From: Actinotalea solisilvae
GTDB lineage: Bacteria > Actinomycetota > Actinomycetes > Actinomycetales > Cellulomonadaceae
Length of the DNA stretch: 64,000 nucleotides
Assembly: GCF_016464425.1 (NCBI RefSeq)
Contig: NZ_JADDKQ010000001.1
Coordinates: 372,001 to 436,000 of the forward strand
Reading direction: 5' to 3'
Shown here: piece after piece, positions 8,916-17,457 of the stretch
Layout: every line of letters starts with the position of its first letter
Numbering within the stretch: the first letter of the stretch is position 1
Notes under the pieces: model-generated
Databases searched by the model: none
Seen by the model: only the letters and a program-made list of their open reading frames with translations
What the model was told of the DNA's origin: nothing
Translations under genes and position numbers: made by a program

Positions 8916-11198
8916 GTGCCCGTCACCACCACCCCGCCGACGTCGCTCGACGTCCCGGCCCTGCTCGCCGGGCTGACGCTCGAGGAGAAGGTCGGCCTGC
9001 TCGACGGCGCCGACCTCTGGCGCACGCGCGCCGTCGAGCGGCTCGGCATCCCGAAGATCATGGTCTCGGACGGCCCGCACGGCCTGCGCGCCCAGCACGA
9101 GCAGGGCGACCACCTCGGCGGGCTCGAGGCCGCGCCCGCCGTGGCGTTCCCACCCGCCGCGGCGACGGCGTCGTCGTGGGACGTCGCGCTGCTCGGCCGC
9201 ATCGGACGCGCGCTCGGCGAGGAGGCGCGGGCCCTCGGCGTCTCGGTCGTCCTCGGCCCGGGCGTCAACATGAAGCGGTCGCCGCTCTGCGGGCGCAACT
9301 TCGAGTACTTCTCCGAGGACCCCTTCCTCGCCGGCCGCCTCGCGTCCGCCATGGTCGACGGCACGCAGGGCGTCGGCGTCGGCGCGTCGCTCAAGCACTT
9401 CGCCGCCAACAACCAGGAGACCGACCGCATGTCGGTCTCGGCCGAGGTCGACGAGCGCACCCTGCGCGAGATCTACCTGCCGGCGTTCGAGACCGTCGTC
9501 ACGCGCTCGCAGCCGTGGACCGTGATGTGCTCGTACAACCGCATCAACGGCGTCTTCGCCTCGCAGGACCCGTGGCTGCTCACGACCGTCCTGCGCGACG
9601 AGTGGGGCTTCGAGGGTCTCGTGGTGTCCGACTGGGGAGCGGTCTACGACCGCGACCGCGCCGTCGCGGCGGGCCTCGACCTGGAGATGCCGTCGTCCGG
9701 CGGCGTCGGTGCGTCCGCGGTGCTCCGCGCGCTCGAGGCCGGCACGCTCTCCGAGGCGGAGGTCGACCGGGCCGCGGCCCGCGTGCTCGAGCTCGTGTCC
9801 CGCTCCCTGCCCGCGCTCGGCGCGGGCCGGACGTACGACGAGGACGCGCACCACGCGCTCGCCCGCGAGGCCGCCGCCGACTCCGTCGTGCTCCTGGAGA
9901 ACGACGGCGTGCTGCCCCTCGCCCCGACGGGCGGTGCGGTCGCCGTCGTCGGCGAGTTCGCCCGGTCGCCGCGCTTCGGGGGCGGCGGCAGCTCGCAGGT
10001 GACGCCGACGCGGCTCGACGACGCGCTCTCCGAGCTCCGTGCCGGGCTGGCCGGCCGGGAGGTGCGCTTCGCGCCCGGCTTCACCCTCTCGGACGAGACG
10101 CCCGCCGCGGAGGCCGCGCGCCTCCGGGACGAGGCGGTCGAGGCCGCGCGCGGCGCCGAGGTCGCCGTCGTCCTCCTCGGCCTGCCGGACGCGTACGAGT
10201 CCGAGGGGTACGACCGGCAGCACATCCACCTGCCGCCCCAGCAGGTCGCCGTCCTCGAGGCCGTCGCGCAGGTCGCGGCGAAGGTCGTGGTCGTGCTCAC
10301 CAACGGGTCCGTCGTCGAGGTCGCGGGCTGGCGGCAGCACGCCGACGCGCTGCTCGAGGCGTGGCTGCTCGGCCAGGCGGGCGGCGGGGCCGTCGCCGAC
10401 GTGCTGCTCGGCCGGGTGAACCCGTCGGGCCGCCTCGCCGAGACGATGCCGCTCGCGCTCGAGCACAACCCCGCGCTCGGCAACTTCCCGGGCACGGGCG
10501 ACGTCGTGCGCTACGGCGAGGGCCTGCTCGTCGGGTACCGCTGGTACGACGCGCGGCGGCTCCCGGTCGCGTACCCGTTCGGCCACGGCCTGTCCTACAC
10601 GACGTTCGCCTGGGCGGACCTCGAGACCGAGGTCGTCGAGGACGGCGCGGCACCGCGCGTGCGCGTCGCGCTCACGGTGACCAACACCGGCGACCGCGCC
10701 GGCAAGGACGTCGTCCAGGTCTACGTGCGCGACGAGGACGCGTCGGTCTTCCGGCCCGAGCAGGAGCTCAAGGGCTTCGCGAAGGTGGCCCTCGAGCCCG
10801 GCGCCTCGACCCGCGTCGAGCTCGAGCTCGACGCGCGCGCGTTCTCCTTCTGGCACCCCGTGCTCGGGCGCTGGGTCGTCGAGCCGGGAGCCTTCACGGT
10901 GCGCCTCGGCGCCTCGTCGCGCGACGTCCGCCTCGAGCGGACGGTCGACCTGGCCGGGGAGCCGGTCGTGCTCCCGGTCGACGCCGACTCGACGGCCGCG
11001 CAGTGGCTCGCCCACCCCGTGCTCGGCGACCGCCTCCGCGCGGTGCTCGACGGCACGAGCCACGGTGCGATCCTCGCGGACCCGGAGGTCGGCCAGATGA
11101 TGAGCGCGATCCCCGTGCGGCGGCTGGCCCGGTTCCCCGGGTCACCCTTCTCCGAGCAGTGGCTCGAGGACACGCTCGCGGCGCACGCCGCGGGGTGA
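8916..11198 (+). CDS. GH3 beta-glucosidase
   Basis: A 760-residue glycoside hydrolase family 3 enzyme. The N-terminal barrel holds DGPHGLRAQ, the KHFAANNQE substrate-binding motif and the nucleophile aspartate in GLVVSDWGAVYD. The second alpha/beta domain carries GGGGSSQVTP, and a C-terminal fibronectin-III-like domain spans roughly residues 585-690. There is no signal peptide, so it acts inside the cell on imported oligosaccharides. GTG at 8916 is preferred because GGAGG lies 5 bases before it; upstream in-frame starts fall in the promoter. Hydrolysis of terminal beta-glucosyl residues is the family activity; linkage preference cannot be read from the sequence. Likely repressed by the divergent LacI protein. 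Confidence 0.93.
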   Translation: MPVTTTPPTSLDVPALLAGLTLEEKVGLLDGADLWRTRAVERLGIPKIMVSDGPHGLRAQHEQGDHLGGLEAAPAVAFPPAAATASSWDVALLGRIGRALGEEARALGVSVVLGPGVNMKRSPLCGRNFEYFSEDPFLAGRLASAMVDGTQGVGVGASLKHFAANNQETDRMSVSAEVDERTLREIYLPAFETVVTRSQPWTVMCSYNRINGVFASQDPWLLTTVLRDEWGFEGLVVSDWGAVYDRDRAVAAGLDLEMPSSGGVGASAVLRALEAGTLSEAEVDRAAARVLELVSRSLPALGAGRTYDEDAHHALAREAAADSVVLLENDGVLPLAPTGGAVAVVGEFARSPRFGGGGSSQVTPTRLDDALSELRAGLAGREVRFAPGFTLSDETPAAEAARLRDEAVEAARGAEVAVVLLGLPDAYESEGYDRQHIHLPPQQVAVLEAVAQVAAKVVVVLTNGSVVEVAGWRQHADALLEAWLLGQAGGGAVADVLLGRVNPSGRLAETMPLALEHNPALGNFPGTGDVVRYGEGLLVGYRWYDARRLPVAYPFGHGLSYTTFAWADLETEVVEDGAAPRVRVALTVTNTGDRAGKDVVQVYVRDEDASVFRPEQELKGFAKVALEPGASTRVELELDARAFSFWHPVLGRWVVEPGAFTVRLGASSRDVRLERTVDLAGEPVVLPVDADSTAAQWLAHPVLGDRLRAVLDGTSHGAILADPEVGQMMSAIPVRRLARFPGSPFSEQWLEDTLAAHAAG

Positions 11199-11381
11199 GC
11201 CCGGCCGCGCGCTCGTCGGCCCCGCGTCGCCCTGGGTGCGCGGGGCGGACGGCCGCCCGGCCGGGACGTTGTGCCCTCGACGCCCGGCGCACCCGCTCGC
11301 ACGCTGGGAGTGCGCGCCGGACGTCGTCGTCCACCCCACCGATGGGGCGCGAGGCGGACGTCCCGCGCGGCGGGAGGGGCG

Positions 11382-12353
11382 ATGGCTGCGGTCGAGGTCG
11401 AGGGCCTGCGGAAGACCTACGGGGACGTCGTCGCGGTGGACGACCTCTCCTTCACGATCGCGGAGGGTGAGGTCTTCGCCCTCCTCGGACCCAACGGCGC
11501 CGGCAAGACGACGACGGTCGAGATCCTCGAGGGGCACCGCGCGCGCACCGCGGGCTCGGTCCGGGTGCTCGGCCACGACCCGGGCGCGCGCAGCCGCGAG
11601 CTGCACGAGCGCATCGGCGTCGTCCTTCAGGAGTCCGGCCTCGACGAGGACTTCTCGGTGCGCGAGCTCGTCCGGCTGTACCGCGGCATGTACCCGCGGC
11701 GGCGGGGCGTCGACGCGGTCATCGCCCAGGTCGGGCTGGCCGACAAGGCCGACGCGCGGGTGAAGACCCTCTCGGGCGGGCAGCGGCGCCGGCTCGACCT
11801 CGCGCTCGGACTCGTCGGCGACCCGGAGCTGCTCTTCCTCGACGAGCCCACGACGGGCTTCGACCCCTCCGCGCGGCGCCGCGCCTGGGACATGGTCGAG
11901 GGCCTGCGCGCCCTCGGGACCACCGTGCTCCTCACGACTCACTACCTCGACGAGGCCCAGCACCTCACGGACCGTGTCGGGGTGCTCGTCCGGGGCCGGT
12001 TCGTCGCGCTGGGCCGGCCGGACCAGCTGACCGCCGGTCAGGCCGCCGCCGTCGTGACCTTTCGGCTGCCGGCTGGCACCACGGCCGCGGACCTCCCGGC
12101 GCTCGACGGCGCCCTCGACGCCGACGGCCCGGACCTGCGCCTGTCGACCCCGCGGCCGACGGCGGCGCTGCACGCGCTCACGGGCTGGGCGACGGCACGC
12201 GGCCTCGAGCTGCCCAACCTCGCCGTGGGCCGCCCGTCGCTCGAGGACGTCTACCTCGAGCTCGTGGGCGCCGCGCCCGACGGCGGCCCCGACGCCGACC
12301 CCGACGCCGAGCGCGCGACGGCGGCCTCGGGCGCCGTGACCGGGGAGCCCTGA
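11382..12353 (+). CDS. ABC transporter ATP-binding protein (DrrA-type exporter)
   Basis: A 323-residue nucleotide-binding subunit. Walker A is GPNGAGKTTT (about residues 35-44), signature LSGGQRRRLDLAL, Walker B LLFLDEPTTGFD, and the switch histidine lies in LLTTHYLDEAQ. The trailing ~90 residues form the C-terminal extension usual in DrrA/CcmA exporters of drugs or lipids. The start ATG is preceded by GGGAGGGG. The stop overlaps the next gene by one base (TGATG), so the pair is translationally coupled and forms one exporter. Confidence 0.93.
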   Translation: MAAVEVEGLRKTYGDVVAVDDLSFTIAEGEVFALLGPNGAGKTTTVEILEGHRARTAGSVRVLGHDPGARSRELHERIGVVLQESGLDEDFSVRELVRLYRGMYPRRRGVDAVIAQVGLADKADARVKTLSGGQRRRLDLALGLVGDPELLFLDEPTTGFDPSARRRAWDMVEGLRALGTTVLLTTHYLDEAQHLTDRVGVLVRGRFVALGRPDQLTAGQAAAVVTFRLPAGTTAADLPALDGALDADGPDLRLSTPRPTAALHALTGWATARGLELPNLAVGRPSLEDVYLELVGAAPDGGPDADPDAERATAASGAVTGEP

Positions 12354-14077
12354 TGTCCGCGGCAACGGGTGACGTGCTCGACCGACGTCCGCGCGGCACG
12401 GCCCGGCTGCTGGGCGACCAGCTGCGCCACACCGCGACCGAGCTGTGGCGCGCGCGCGTGGTCCTCGTGTTCACCGTGCTGCTCCCGGTGGTGTGGCTCG
12501 TCGTCATCGGCTTCCTCGCCGGCGACGCGACGCTCGACGGCCCGGACGGGCCGCGCGTCATGCAGGTCGTCACCCCTGCGGCGGTCGCGATGGGCGTGCT
12601 GTTCGCGTGCTTCCCCACGGTCGCCATCGCCCTCGCGGGTGCACGCGAGCGCGGGACGCTCAAGCGCGTGCGCACCACGCCGCTGCCGGTGGCCGTGTTC
12701 CTCGCCGGCCGTGTGGGTGGCGCGGCCGCCTACGCGCTCGTCGCGGTCGCAGCCACGCTCGGCCTGGCCGTCGTCGCCTACGACGTGCGCCTCGTGGGCC
12801 GGACCCTCCTCGCCACCGTCGTGACGCTCGTCCTGGCCGCGCTGTGCTTCGCGGCGCTCGGCGTCGCGGTCGCGGTCCTCGCACCGTCGACGGCGCTCGC
12901 GCAGGCGGCCTCGATCGCCGCGGCCGTCGTGCTCACGTTCGCGTCGGGCCTCTTCTCCGTGGGTGGCGAGCTGCCGGACTGGCTCGAGCGGCTCGGGAGG
13001 GTCCTCCCGCTCGAGCCCTTCGCGACGGCGCTGCGGCACCAGCTCGACCCGTCGCGCCCCGGGAGCGGCTGGGACCCTCGCGCCCTGGCCGTCGTCGGCG
13101 CGTGGGGGCTCGCGGGGGCCCTCGTCGCGGTCCTCCGGTTCGACCGCGAGCCCCGACCACCGCGTCGGGCCGCCGTCGCGGACGCGGGCCGCGGCGGCGC
13201 CGCGACGCGCCCGACGGCCGGGCCTGCGGGCGTGCCGTCCCCTGGCGGGGTCGCGACGCGCGCGACGGCCGGGCCTGCCGGCGTGCCGTCCCCTGGCCCG
13301 GTCGAGACCGGCCGGCCGGGTCCGCTCCGGCTCGTCGCGGACCAGGCGCGCGCCGCCGACCGCTCGACGTGGCGGGACCCGGGCACCGTGTTCTTCACCC
13401 TGGCGATGCCCGTCGGGCTCTACGCCCTCATGGTCTCGATGCAGGGCCCGCGCAGCGCGACGCCGTCGGGCGTGCCGCTCGCCGTGTCCTTCGCCGCGGG
13501 CATGGTGACGTGGGGCGTCGCGGTCGCCGCCTTCATGAACCTGCCGGAGGCCGTGGCCTCGGCGCGCGACCGTGGCGTGCTCGCGCGGCTGCGGACGACG
13601 CCGCTGCGGCCCTGGCACCACCTCGCCGGCCGCGCCGCGGCGAGCCTGTGGCTCGTGGCCGTGATCGCCGCGCTCGTGCTCGTGACCGCGCGCCTCGCCT
13701 TCGACGCGGGTCCGACGGCCGCTGGCCTGCTCGTGGGCGCCCTCGTGCTCGTGCTCGGGACGCTGAGCCTGGCCGCGTGCGGGTTCGCGGTGGCCGCACC
13801 CGCCCCGAGCGCGCAGGCGGTGGGCGCGGTCGGGCTCGCCGTCCTGCTGCCGCTCTCCTTCTTCTCCGACGTGTTCGTCACCGACGTGCCGTCCTGGATG
13901 AGCACCGTCGGCTCGCTCTTCCCGCTCCAGCACCTCCAGCACGCCCTGGTCGCCGCGTGGGACCCGGCGGGGACCGCGGTGCCGTGGGGCGACCTCCTCG
14001 TGCTCGCCGCCTGGGCCGTCGCCGCCGGCGCGTTCGCGGTGCGCACGTTCCGCTGGGAACGTCGCGCGTCCGGCTGA
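12353..14077 (+). CDS. Fused double ABC-2 type permease
   Basis: A 574-residue membrane protein containing two ABC-2 permease units in one chain. Unit 1 (about residues 20-265) and unit 2 (about 325-570) each have six hydrophobic segments and the same internal landmarks: ARERGTLKRVRTTPLP in the first, ARDRGVLARLRTTPLR in the second. DrrB-type permeases are normally single ~250-residue proteins that dimerise, so this is a fusion that encodes a complete dimer. The linker is Ala/Gly/Pro-rich and contains an exact-register 17-codon duplication. Substrate unknown. Coupled to the ATPase gene by TGATG. Confidence 0.9.
   Translation: MSAATGDVLDRRPRGTARLLGDQLRHTATELWRARVVLVFTVLLPVVWLVVIGFLAGDATLDGPDGPRVMQVVTPAAVAMGVLFACFPTVAIALAGARERGTLKRVRTTPLPVAVFLAGRVGGAAAYALVAVAATLGLAVVAYDVRLVGRTLLATVVTLVLAALCFAALGVAVAVLAPSTALAQAASIAAAVVLTFASGLFSVGGELPDWLERLGRVLPLEPFATALRHQLDPSRPGSGWDPRALAVVGAWGLAGALVAVLRFDREPRPPRRAAVADAGRGGAATRPTAGPAGVPSPGGVATRATAGPAGVPSPGPVETGRPGPLRLVADQARAADRSTWRDPGTVFFTLAMPVGLYALMVSMQGPRSATPSGVPLAVSFAAGMVTWGVAVAAFMNLPEAVASARDRGVLARLRTTPLRPWHHLAGRAAASLWLVAVIAALVLVTARLAFDAGPTAAGLLVGALVLVLGTLSLAACGFAVAAPAPSAQAVGAVGLAVLLPLSFFSDVFVTDVPSWMSTVGSLFPLQHLQHALVAAWDPAGTAVPWGDLLVLAAWAVAAGAFAVRTFRWERRASG
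13202..13303 (+). repeat. Two-copy 51-bp tandem repeat in the permease linker
   Basis: Copies at 13202-13252 and 13253-13303 encode ATRPTAGPAGVPSPGGV and ATRATAGPAGVPSPGPV. The unit is a whole number of codons, so copy-number change would preserve the reading frame and simply alter linker length between the two ABC-2 units. Confidence 0.85.
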
Positions 14078-14078
14078 G

Positions 14079-14098
14079 CCCGGCCGGTGCCGGCCGGG
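14079..14098 (+). terminator. Hairpin after the ABC exporter genes
   Basis: CCCGGCCGG and CCGGCCGGG can pair around a very short centre immediately after the permease stop. There is no U-tract, as is common for GC-rich actinobacterial terminators. Confidence 0.45.
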
Positions 14099-14108
14099 TC
14101 CGGACACC

Positions 14109-14146
14109 GTGGCGGGCCCGGACGAGCGTGGCGGGTCCGGACGACC
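14109..14146. repeat. 19-bp tandem repeat upstream of the kinase-like gene
   Basis: Two full units (14109-14127 and 14128-14146) share GTGGCGGG and CCGGACGA and differ at two positions. A partial unit follows at 14147 and a related CCGGGTCCGGACACC precedes them. The repeat occupies the spacer between the exporter and the next gene; role unknown. Confidence 0.6.
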
Positions 14147-14183
14147 GTGGCGGCGCGAGCCGCCGGCGGCGCACACTGGCCGG

Positions 14184-14810
14184 GTGACGAGCGCCGCAGC
14201 CGTCGCGCACCGCCCGCCGCCGGTCGTGACGATCTTCGAGCAGTACGGCGCGGGCGCCGACGCGGTCGGCCGGCGCGTGGCCGAGGCGCTGGCCGTGCCG
14301 TTCCACGCGCAGGCGTTCAGCTCCGCCGACCTCGAGGCCGGTGAGGCCGCGCTCGAGCAGAACACGGTCCTCGCGACCGTCTACGCGGCGCTGGGCGGGG
14401 CGTACGGCGGCTTCGACGGCGCCGACGTCGTCAGCACGCAGGAGCAGTGCCACGAGCTCGTCGCGGCGAACAACCGCACGGTGCACGAGCTCGCCGCGAC
14501 GGGCGGCGTGCTCGTCGGGCGCAACGGCGCCGTCGTGCTCGCCGACCGGCCCGCGACCCTGCACGTCCTGCTCACCGGCGCCGTCGAGGACCGGGTCGCG
14601 CGCGCCGCACGGGAGGCCGGCATCGGCCTCGAGCAGGCCGCGCGCCGCCAGGCGCGCGAGGACGACGTCCGCGCCCGGATGTCGCTCGTGCTCTACGGGT
14701 GGGACCCGCGCCTGCCGGACCGGTACGACCTGGTGGTGAGCACGAGCCGCCTGCCGCTCGAGGCGGTCGCGGACGTGGTCGTCACGGCGGCACGCGCCGT
14801 CGCCGCCTGA
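14184..14810 (+). CDS. Cytidylate kinase-like protein
   Basis: A 208-residue protein of the cytidylate-kinase-like family. It opens with PVVTIFEQYGAGADAVGRRVAEAL where true CMP kinases have a P-loop; here the glycine-rich loop GAGADAVG lacks the usual GKS/GKT. Later motifs typical of the family are VLVGRNGAVVLADRPATLHVLLTGAVEDR and a paired-arginine lid (RRQAREDDVRARMSLVLYGWDP). The last acidic strand is RYDLVVSTSRLPLEAVADVV. The substrate is unknown and catalytic competence is uncertain. GTG at 14184 is chosen because translation from 14109 would run through the tandem repeat; no clear ribosome site is visible for either. Confidence 0.78.
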   Translation: MTSAAAVAHRPPPVVTIFEQYGAGADAVGRRVAEALAVPFHAQAFSSADLEAGEAALEQNTVLATVYAALGGAYGGFDGADVVSTQEQCHELVAANNRTVHELAATGGVLVGRNGAVVLADRPATLHVLLTGAVEDRVARAAREAGIGLEQAARRQAREDDVRARMSLVLYGWDPRLPDRYDLVVSTSRLPLEAVADVVVTAARAVAA

Positions 14811-14835
14811 GCGCCGCCGCCGGACCACCGGCGGG

Positions 14836-15045
14836 TCACTCCTCCTCGACCCACTCCAGGAGGTCGCCGGGCTGGCAGTCGAGCACGCGGCACATCGCCT
14901 CGAGCGTGCTGAAGCGCACGGCCTTCGCGCGACCGTTCTTGAGCACGGCGACGTTGGCGGGCGTGAGCCCCACCCGGTCGGCGAACTCCCCCACGCTCAT
15001 CTTGCGTCGAGCGAGCTCGACGTCGATGCGCACGACGATCGGCAT
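14836..15045 (-). CDS. Small XRE/Cro-type DNA-binding protein
   Basis: A 69-residue protein that is almost entirely a Cro/C1 helix-turn-helix (SVGEFADRVGLTPANVAVLKNGRAK) followed by LEAMCRVLDCQPGDLLEW. This matches the YozG-like regulators that occur next to DUF2975 membrane proteins. Its ATG overlaps the upstream stop in TGATG, so its translation depends on the membrane-protein gene. It probably controls its own operon (inference from the family). Confidence 0.9.
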   Translation of the reverse strand: MPIVVRIDVELARRKMSVGEFADRVGLTPANVAVLKNGRAKAVRFSTLEAMCRVLDCQPGDLLEWVEEE

Positions 15046-15524
15046 CAGATGACCGCTTCCATGTCGGCCCGCAGCGCGGTCGCCTGGCGCAGCAGCGCGC
15101 GCATGACGACGACGAGCAGGCCCAGGACCGTCACCCCGATGAGGAGCAGGAGCAGCAGCACGGGCGTCCCGGGGTCATCCGCCGTGAATGCGAAGTACCC
15201 GAAGGCGACGGCGAGCAGGAGCCAGGCCGCCGCGATCGCCCCCACGATCGTGTCGACCCAGACCAGCGACGTCTCGCTGAAGATGACGTCGTCCTTGACC
15301 ATCGTCAGCAGGCGCCAGGTGCACACGATGACGACCTGGGCGCACAGCAGCTCGAGGACGAGGAAGACGAGCAGGGGCCAGCGGAGGTAGGCGTCCTCGG
15401 GCGACTCGGCGGCCTGGTACGCGAGCGTCCCCGGGACGATGAGCGTCTGCGCCGCGAGGAGCGCGAGGAAGGCCACCACGAGGACGACCCGCAGGAGCGC
15501 CACGGTGCGGTCGAGTCTCTTCAT
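15045..15524 (-). CDS. DUF2975 membrane protein
   Basis: A 159-residue protein with four hydrophobic segments, near residues 8-30, 50-75, 92-115 and 122-146. The loop RLLTMVKDDVIFSETSLVWVD between segments two and three is characteristic of DUF2975. Family members pair with a small XRE regulator, as here, where the two genes share TGATG. The function is unknown; a membrane sensor or anti-regulator role is speculative. ATG at 15524 (MKRLDRT) is favoured over a GTG 18 bases upstream, although neither has a convincing Shine-Dalgarno. Confidence 0.85.
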   Translation of the reverse strand: MKRLDRTVALLRVVLVVAFLALLAAQTLIVPGTLAYQAAESPEDAYLRWPLLVFLVLELLCAQVVIVCTWRLLTMVKDDVIFSETSLVWVDTIVGAIAAAWLLLAVAFGYFAFTADDPGTPVLLLLLLIGVTVLGLLVVVMRALLRQATALRADMEAVI

Positions 15525-15631
15525 GCATCGAGTATCGATCACTTCCTGTCGACGATCGTGCTCGGCGCTCCGTGCGGTCCGGACGACCTCGCGTCGGCCT
15601 AGGCTGGCGGCGACGGGACGAGGGGGCGCGC

Positions 15632-15991
15632 ATGAGCCGGGTGGTGGAGTTCGCTCTGGAGGACGGCGGGACCGTGCTGGTCCGGGTCGCCGACGACGTC
15701 GCGCCGCGCGAGGCGCCGCAGGGGTCCGTCACGCCGCGTGGCTGGGGGGACTCGTCCGTCGTCGAGCGGGCGCAGCACACGTTCGAGGGCGCGGTCGAGA
15801 AGGTCATGCCGGCGGTCGAGTCCGTCGTCGACCGGCTGCGCTCCGCGATCGACGCCCCCGACGAGGTCACCGTGGAGTTCGGCATCGAGCTGAACGCGCA
15901 GGCCGGGGCCATCCTCGCGGCCGCGGGCACCACGGCGAGCCTGTCGGTGTCGGTCACGTGGCGCGCGGGAACGGCGCCGCCACCGCACTGA
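15632..15991 (+). CDS. Trypco1 (CU044_2847-type) domain protein
   Basis: A 119-residue cytoplasmic protein. It starts VVEFALEDGGTVLVRV, has a helical middle (TFEGAVEKVMPAVESVVDRL) and ends with EVTVEFGIELNAQAGAILAA then a short beta strand SLSVSVTW. This is the pattern of the trypsin-co-occurring domain 1 family, predicted in the literature to be part of peptidase-centred conflict or signalling systems. No trypsin-like peptidase, EAD or ATPase lies nearby, so here it stands alone between a membrane pair and a LacI gene. The start ATG is preceded by GAGGGGG; a TAGGCT -10-like hexamer lies at 15600-15605. Confidence 0.78.
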   Translation: MSRVVEFALEDGGTVLVRVADDVAPREAPQGSVTPRGWGDSSVVERAQHTFEGAVEKVMPAVESVVDRLRSAIDAPDEVTVEFGIELNAQAGAILAAAGTTASLSVSVTWRAGTAPPPH

Positions 15992-16096
15992 CGCACGACC
16001 GGTCCGACGGCGCCGGCGCGGACGCGTGCGGCACCCCGTGCGCCGCCCGCCCGGCTCCCTGACTCGCGCCGCGCCCCGTCCCTCCTCGCGGGCGTG

Positions 16097-16104
16097 AAGC
16101 GCTT
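16097..16104. promoter_or_regulatory. AAGCGCTT operator core upstream of lacI, probable autoregulation site
   Basis: The palindrome AAGCGCTT (context GTGAAGCGCTTAGGG) lies 26 bases before the regulator's GTG. The same core occurs twice before the sugar operon at 19262-19304, and nowhere else was it noticed in the window. Confidence 0.6.
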
Positions 16105-16129
16105 AGGGTTGGCGCCGGGAGGTGGCCAG

Positions 16130-17251
16130 GTGCCCAAGCGTCCGACGGTGTACGACGTCGCCCAGGAGGCGGGCGTCTCGATCGCCACCGTGTCGTTCAC
16201 GTTCCGCCAGCCGGGGCGGGTCAAGGCCAGCACGCGCGAGCTCGTGCTCGAGGCGGCGCGCCGCCTGAACTACGTGCCGAGCGCGAACGCGCGCGGCCTG
16301 GCCGACGGCCGGACGGGCGCGCTGGGCCTGTACTCGTTCGACATGTTCCTCGAGGCGACCGGGCCGGGTGCCGCGCGGCCGGTGCGCGAGGACCCCGGCG
16401 CCTTCTTCGGCCCCGGCGCCGCGGCCGTGGGCGACCGCGCCTTCGCCGACGACTCGGACGCCGAGGACTTCCGCGTCTTCCCGCTCTACGTCGACGAGGT
16501 CCAGCGCGGATTCGAGGTCGAGTGCGCGCGGCGCGGACGCGCGCTCCTCATCGGGAGCGGCCCGAGCGGCGACGGCGGCGCCGTCATCGACATCGCGAGT
16601 CGCGTGGACGGCCTCGCAGTCTTCCCCGGCGCGCGCTCGGAGGAGATCATCGCCCAGCTCTCGCACCGCCTGCCCGTCGTCGCGTTCGCGATGCCGTACG
16701 GCGCGGGCACGCTCAGCCACGTCCGGGTCGACAACCAGGGCGGTGCCGAGGCGCTGACCGAGCACCTCGTCGTCGACCACGGGATCACCGACGTGCAGTT
16801 CGTCGGGGACCCCGAGATGACGGACTACCAGGAGCGGTTCGCCGGAATGCGCGCCACGCTGGCCCGGCACGGGCTGCCCGTGCCCGACCGCGTGCTCGAC
16901 GCGACCGCGCTCGTCGACGACGCGCCCTACACGGTCGTCCGGAGGTTGGCCGCCGAGGGGCGGCTCCCGCGCGCGCTCGTGTGCGCGAGCGACCAGCACG
17001 CGCTCGGGCTGCTCGACGTCCTCGCCGAGCTCGGCGTGGACGTGCCGGGGCAGGTCGCGGTCACGGGTTTCGACGGCGTCGTGGCCGGCCGCCTCTGCAC
17101 GCCGCCGCTCACCACCGTGCGCCAGCCCATGGAGGCGATGGGGCGCCTCGCGGTCGACGTGCTCATGGCCTCCCTGGTCGACCCCGACGCCGCGCCGGTC
17201 GACCACACGCTCCCGGTCCGGCTCGTCGTCCGCCGCAGCTGCGGCTGCTGA
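16130..17251 (+). CDS. LacI-family regulator of the downstream sugar operon
   Basis: A 373-residue regulator. The HTH is PTVYDVAQEAGVSIATVSFT, followed by hinge NYVPSANARGLADGRTGALG. The sensor domain has the LacI core (RVDNQGGAEALTEHLV, GVDVPGQVAVTGFDG, LCTPPLTTVRQPMEAMGRLA) plus a ~35-residue acidic/Gly-rich insertion after residue 80 that normal LacI proteins lack. GTG at 16130 has GGGAGG 8 bases upstream. It probably binds AAGCGCTT-core operators before itself and before the transporter operon. The intervening HNH gene is on the other strand, so regulator and operon are separate transcripts. Confidence 0.92.
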   Translation: MPKRPTVYDVAQEAGVSIATVSFTFRQPGRVKASTRELVLEAARRLNYVPSANARGLADGRTGALGLYSFDMFLEATGPGAARPVREDPGAFFGPGAAAVGDRAFADDSDAEDFRVFPLYVDEVQRGFEVECARRGRALLIGSGPSGDGGAVIDIASRVDGLAVFPGARSEEIIAQLSHRLPVVAFAMPYGAGTLSHVRVDNQGGAEALTEHLVVDHGITDVQFVGDPEMTDYQERFAGMRATLARHGLPVPDRVLDATALVDDAPYTVVRRLAAEGRLPRALVCASDQHALGLLDVLAELGVDVPGQVAVTGFDGVVAGRLCTPPLTTVRQPMEAMGRLAVDVLMASLVDPDAAPVDHTLPVRLVVRRSCGC

Positions 17252-17457
17252 CGTCTCCCGCGGTCGCACCTCTCCGACCGTCCCCTCGTCCCGCGACGGC
17301 TGGCCTCTCGGCCGGCCGCACCGCTCCGGCCGTCCCGTCGTCCCAGGGCGCCGCGGACTCGGGACGTCTGGTCGAAGCACGCTCCGCGTGTCCGGCGCGC
17401 TCCGCGTGGCCGGCGCGCGCTCCGACCGCCCGCGGTGCGCTCCGACTGCCCGGGGCG

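Noticed and set aside
14109-14146. CRISPR-like or attachment-site repeat
   Set aside because: Only two and a half contiguous 19-bp units without spacers; a simple tandem duplication.
14109-14183. GTG at 14109 as start of the cytidylate-kinase-like gene
   Set aside because: It would add 25 residues encoded by the tandem repeat, with no ribosome site and no resemblance to the family; GTG at 14184 is closer to the domain start.
17252-17457. GC-rich spacer with repeated GCGCTCCG and CCGTCCCxTCGTCCC segments
   Set aside because: The copies are short and irregular and form no convincing hairpin or gene; nothing supportable is seen.
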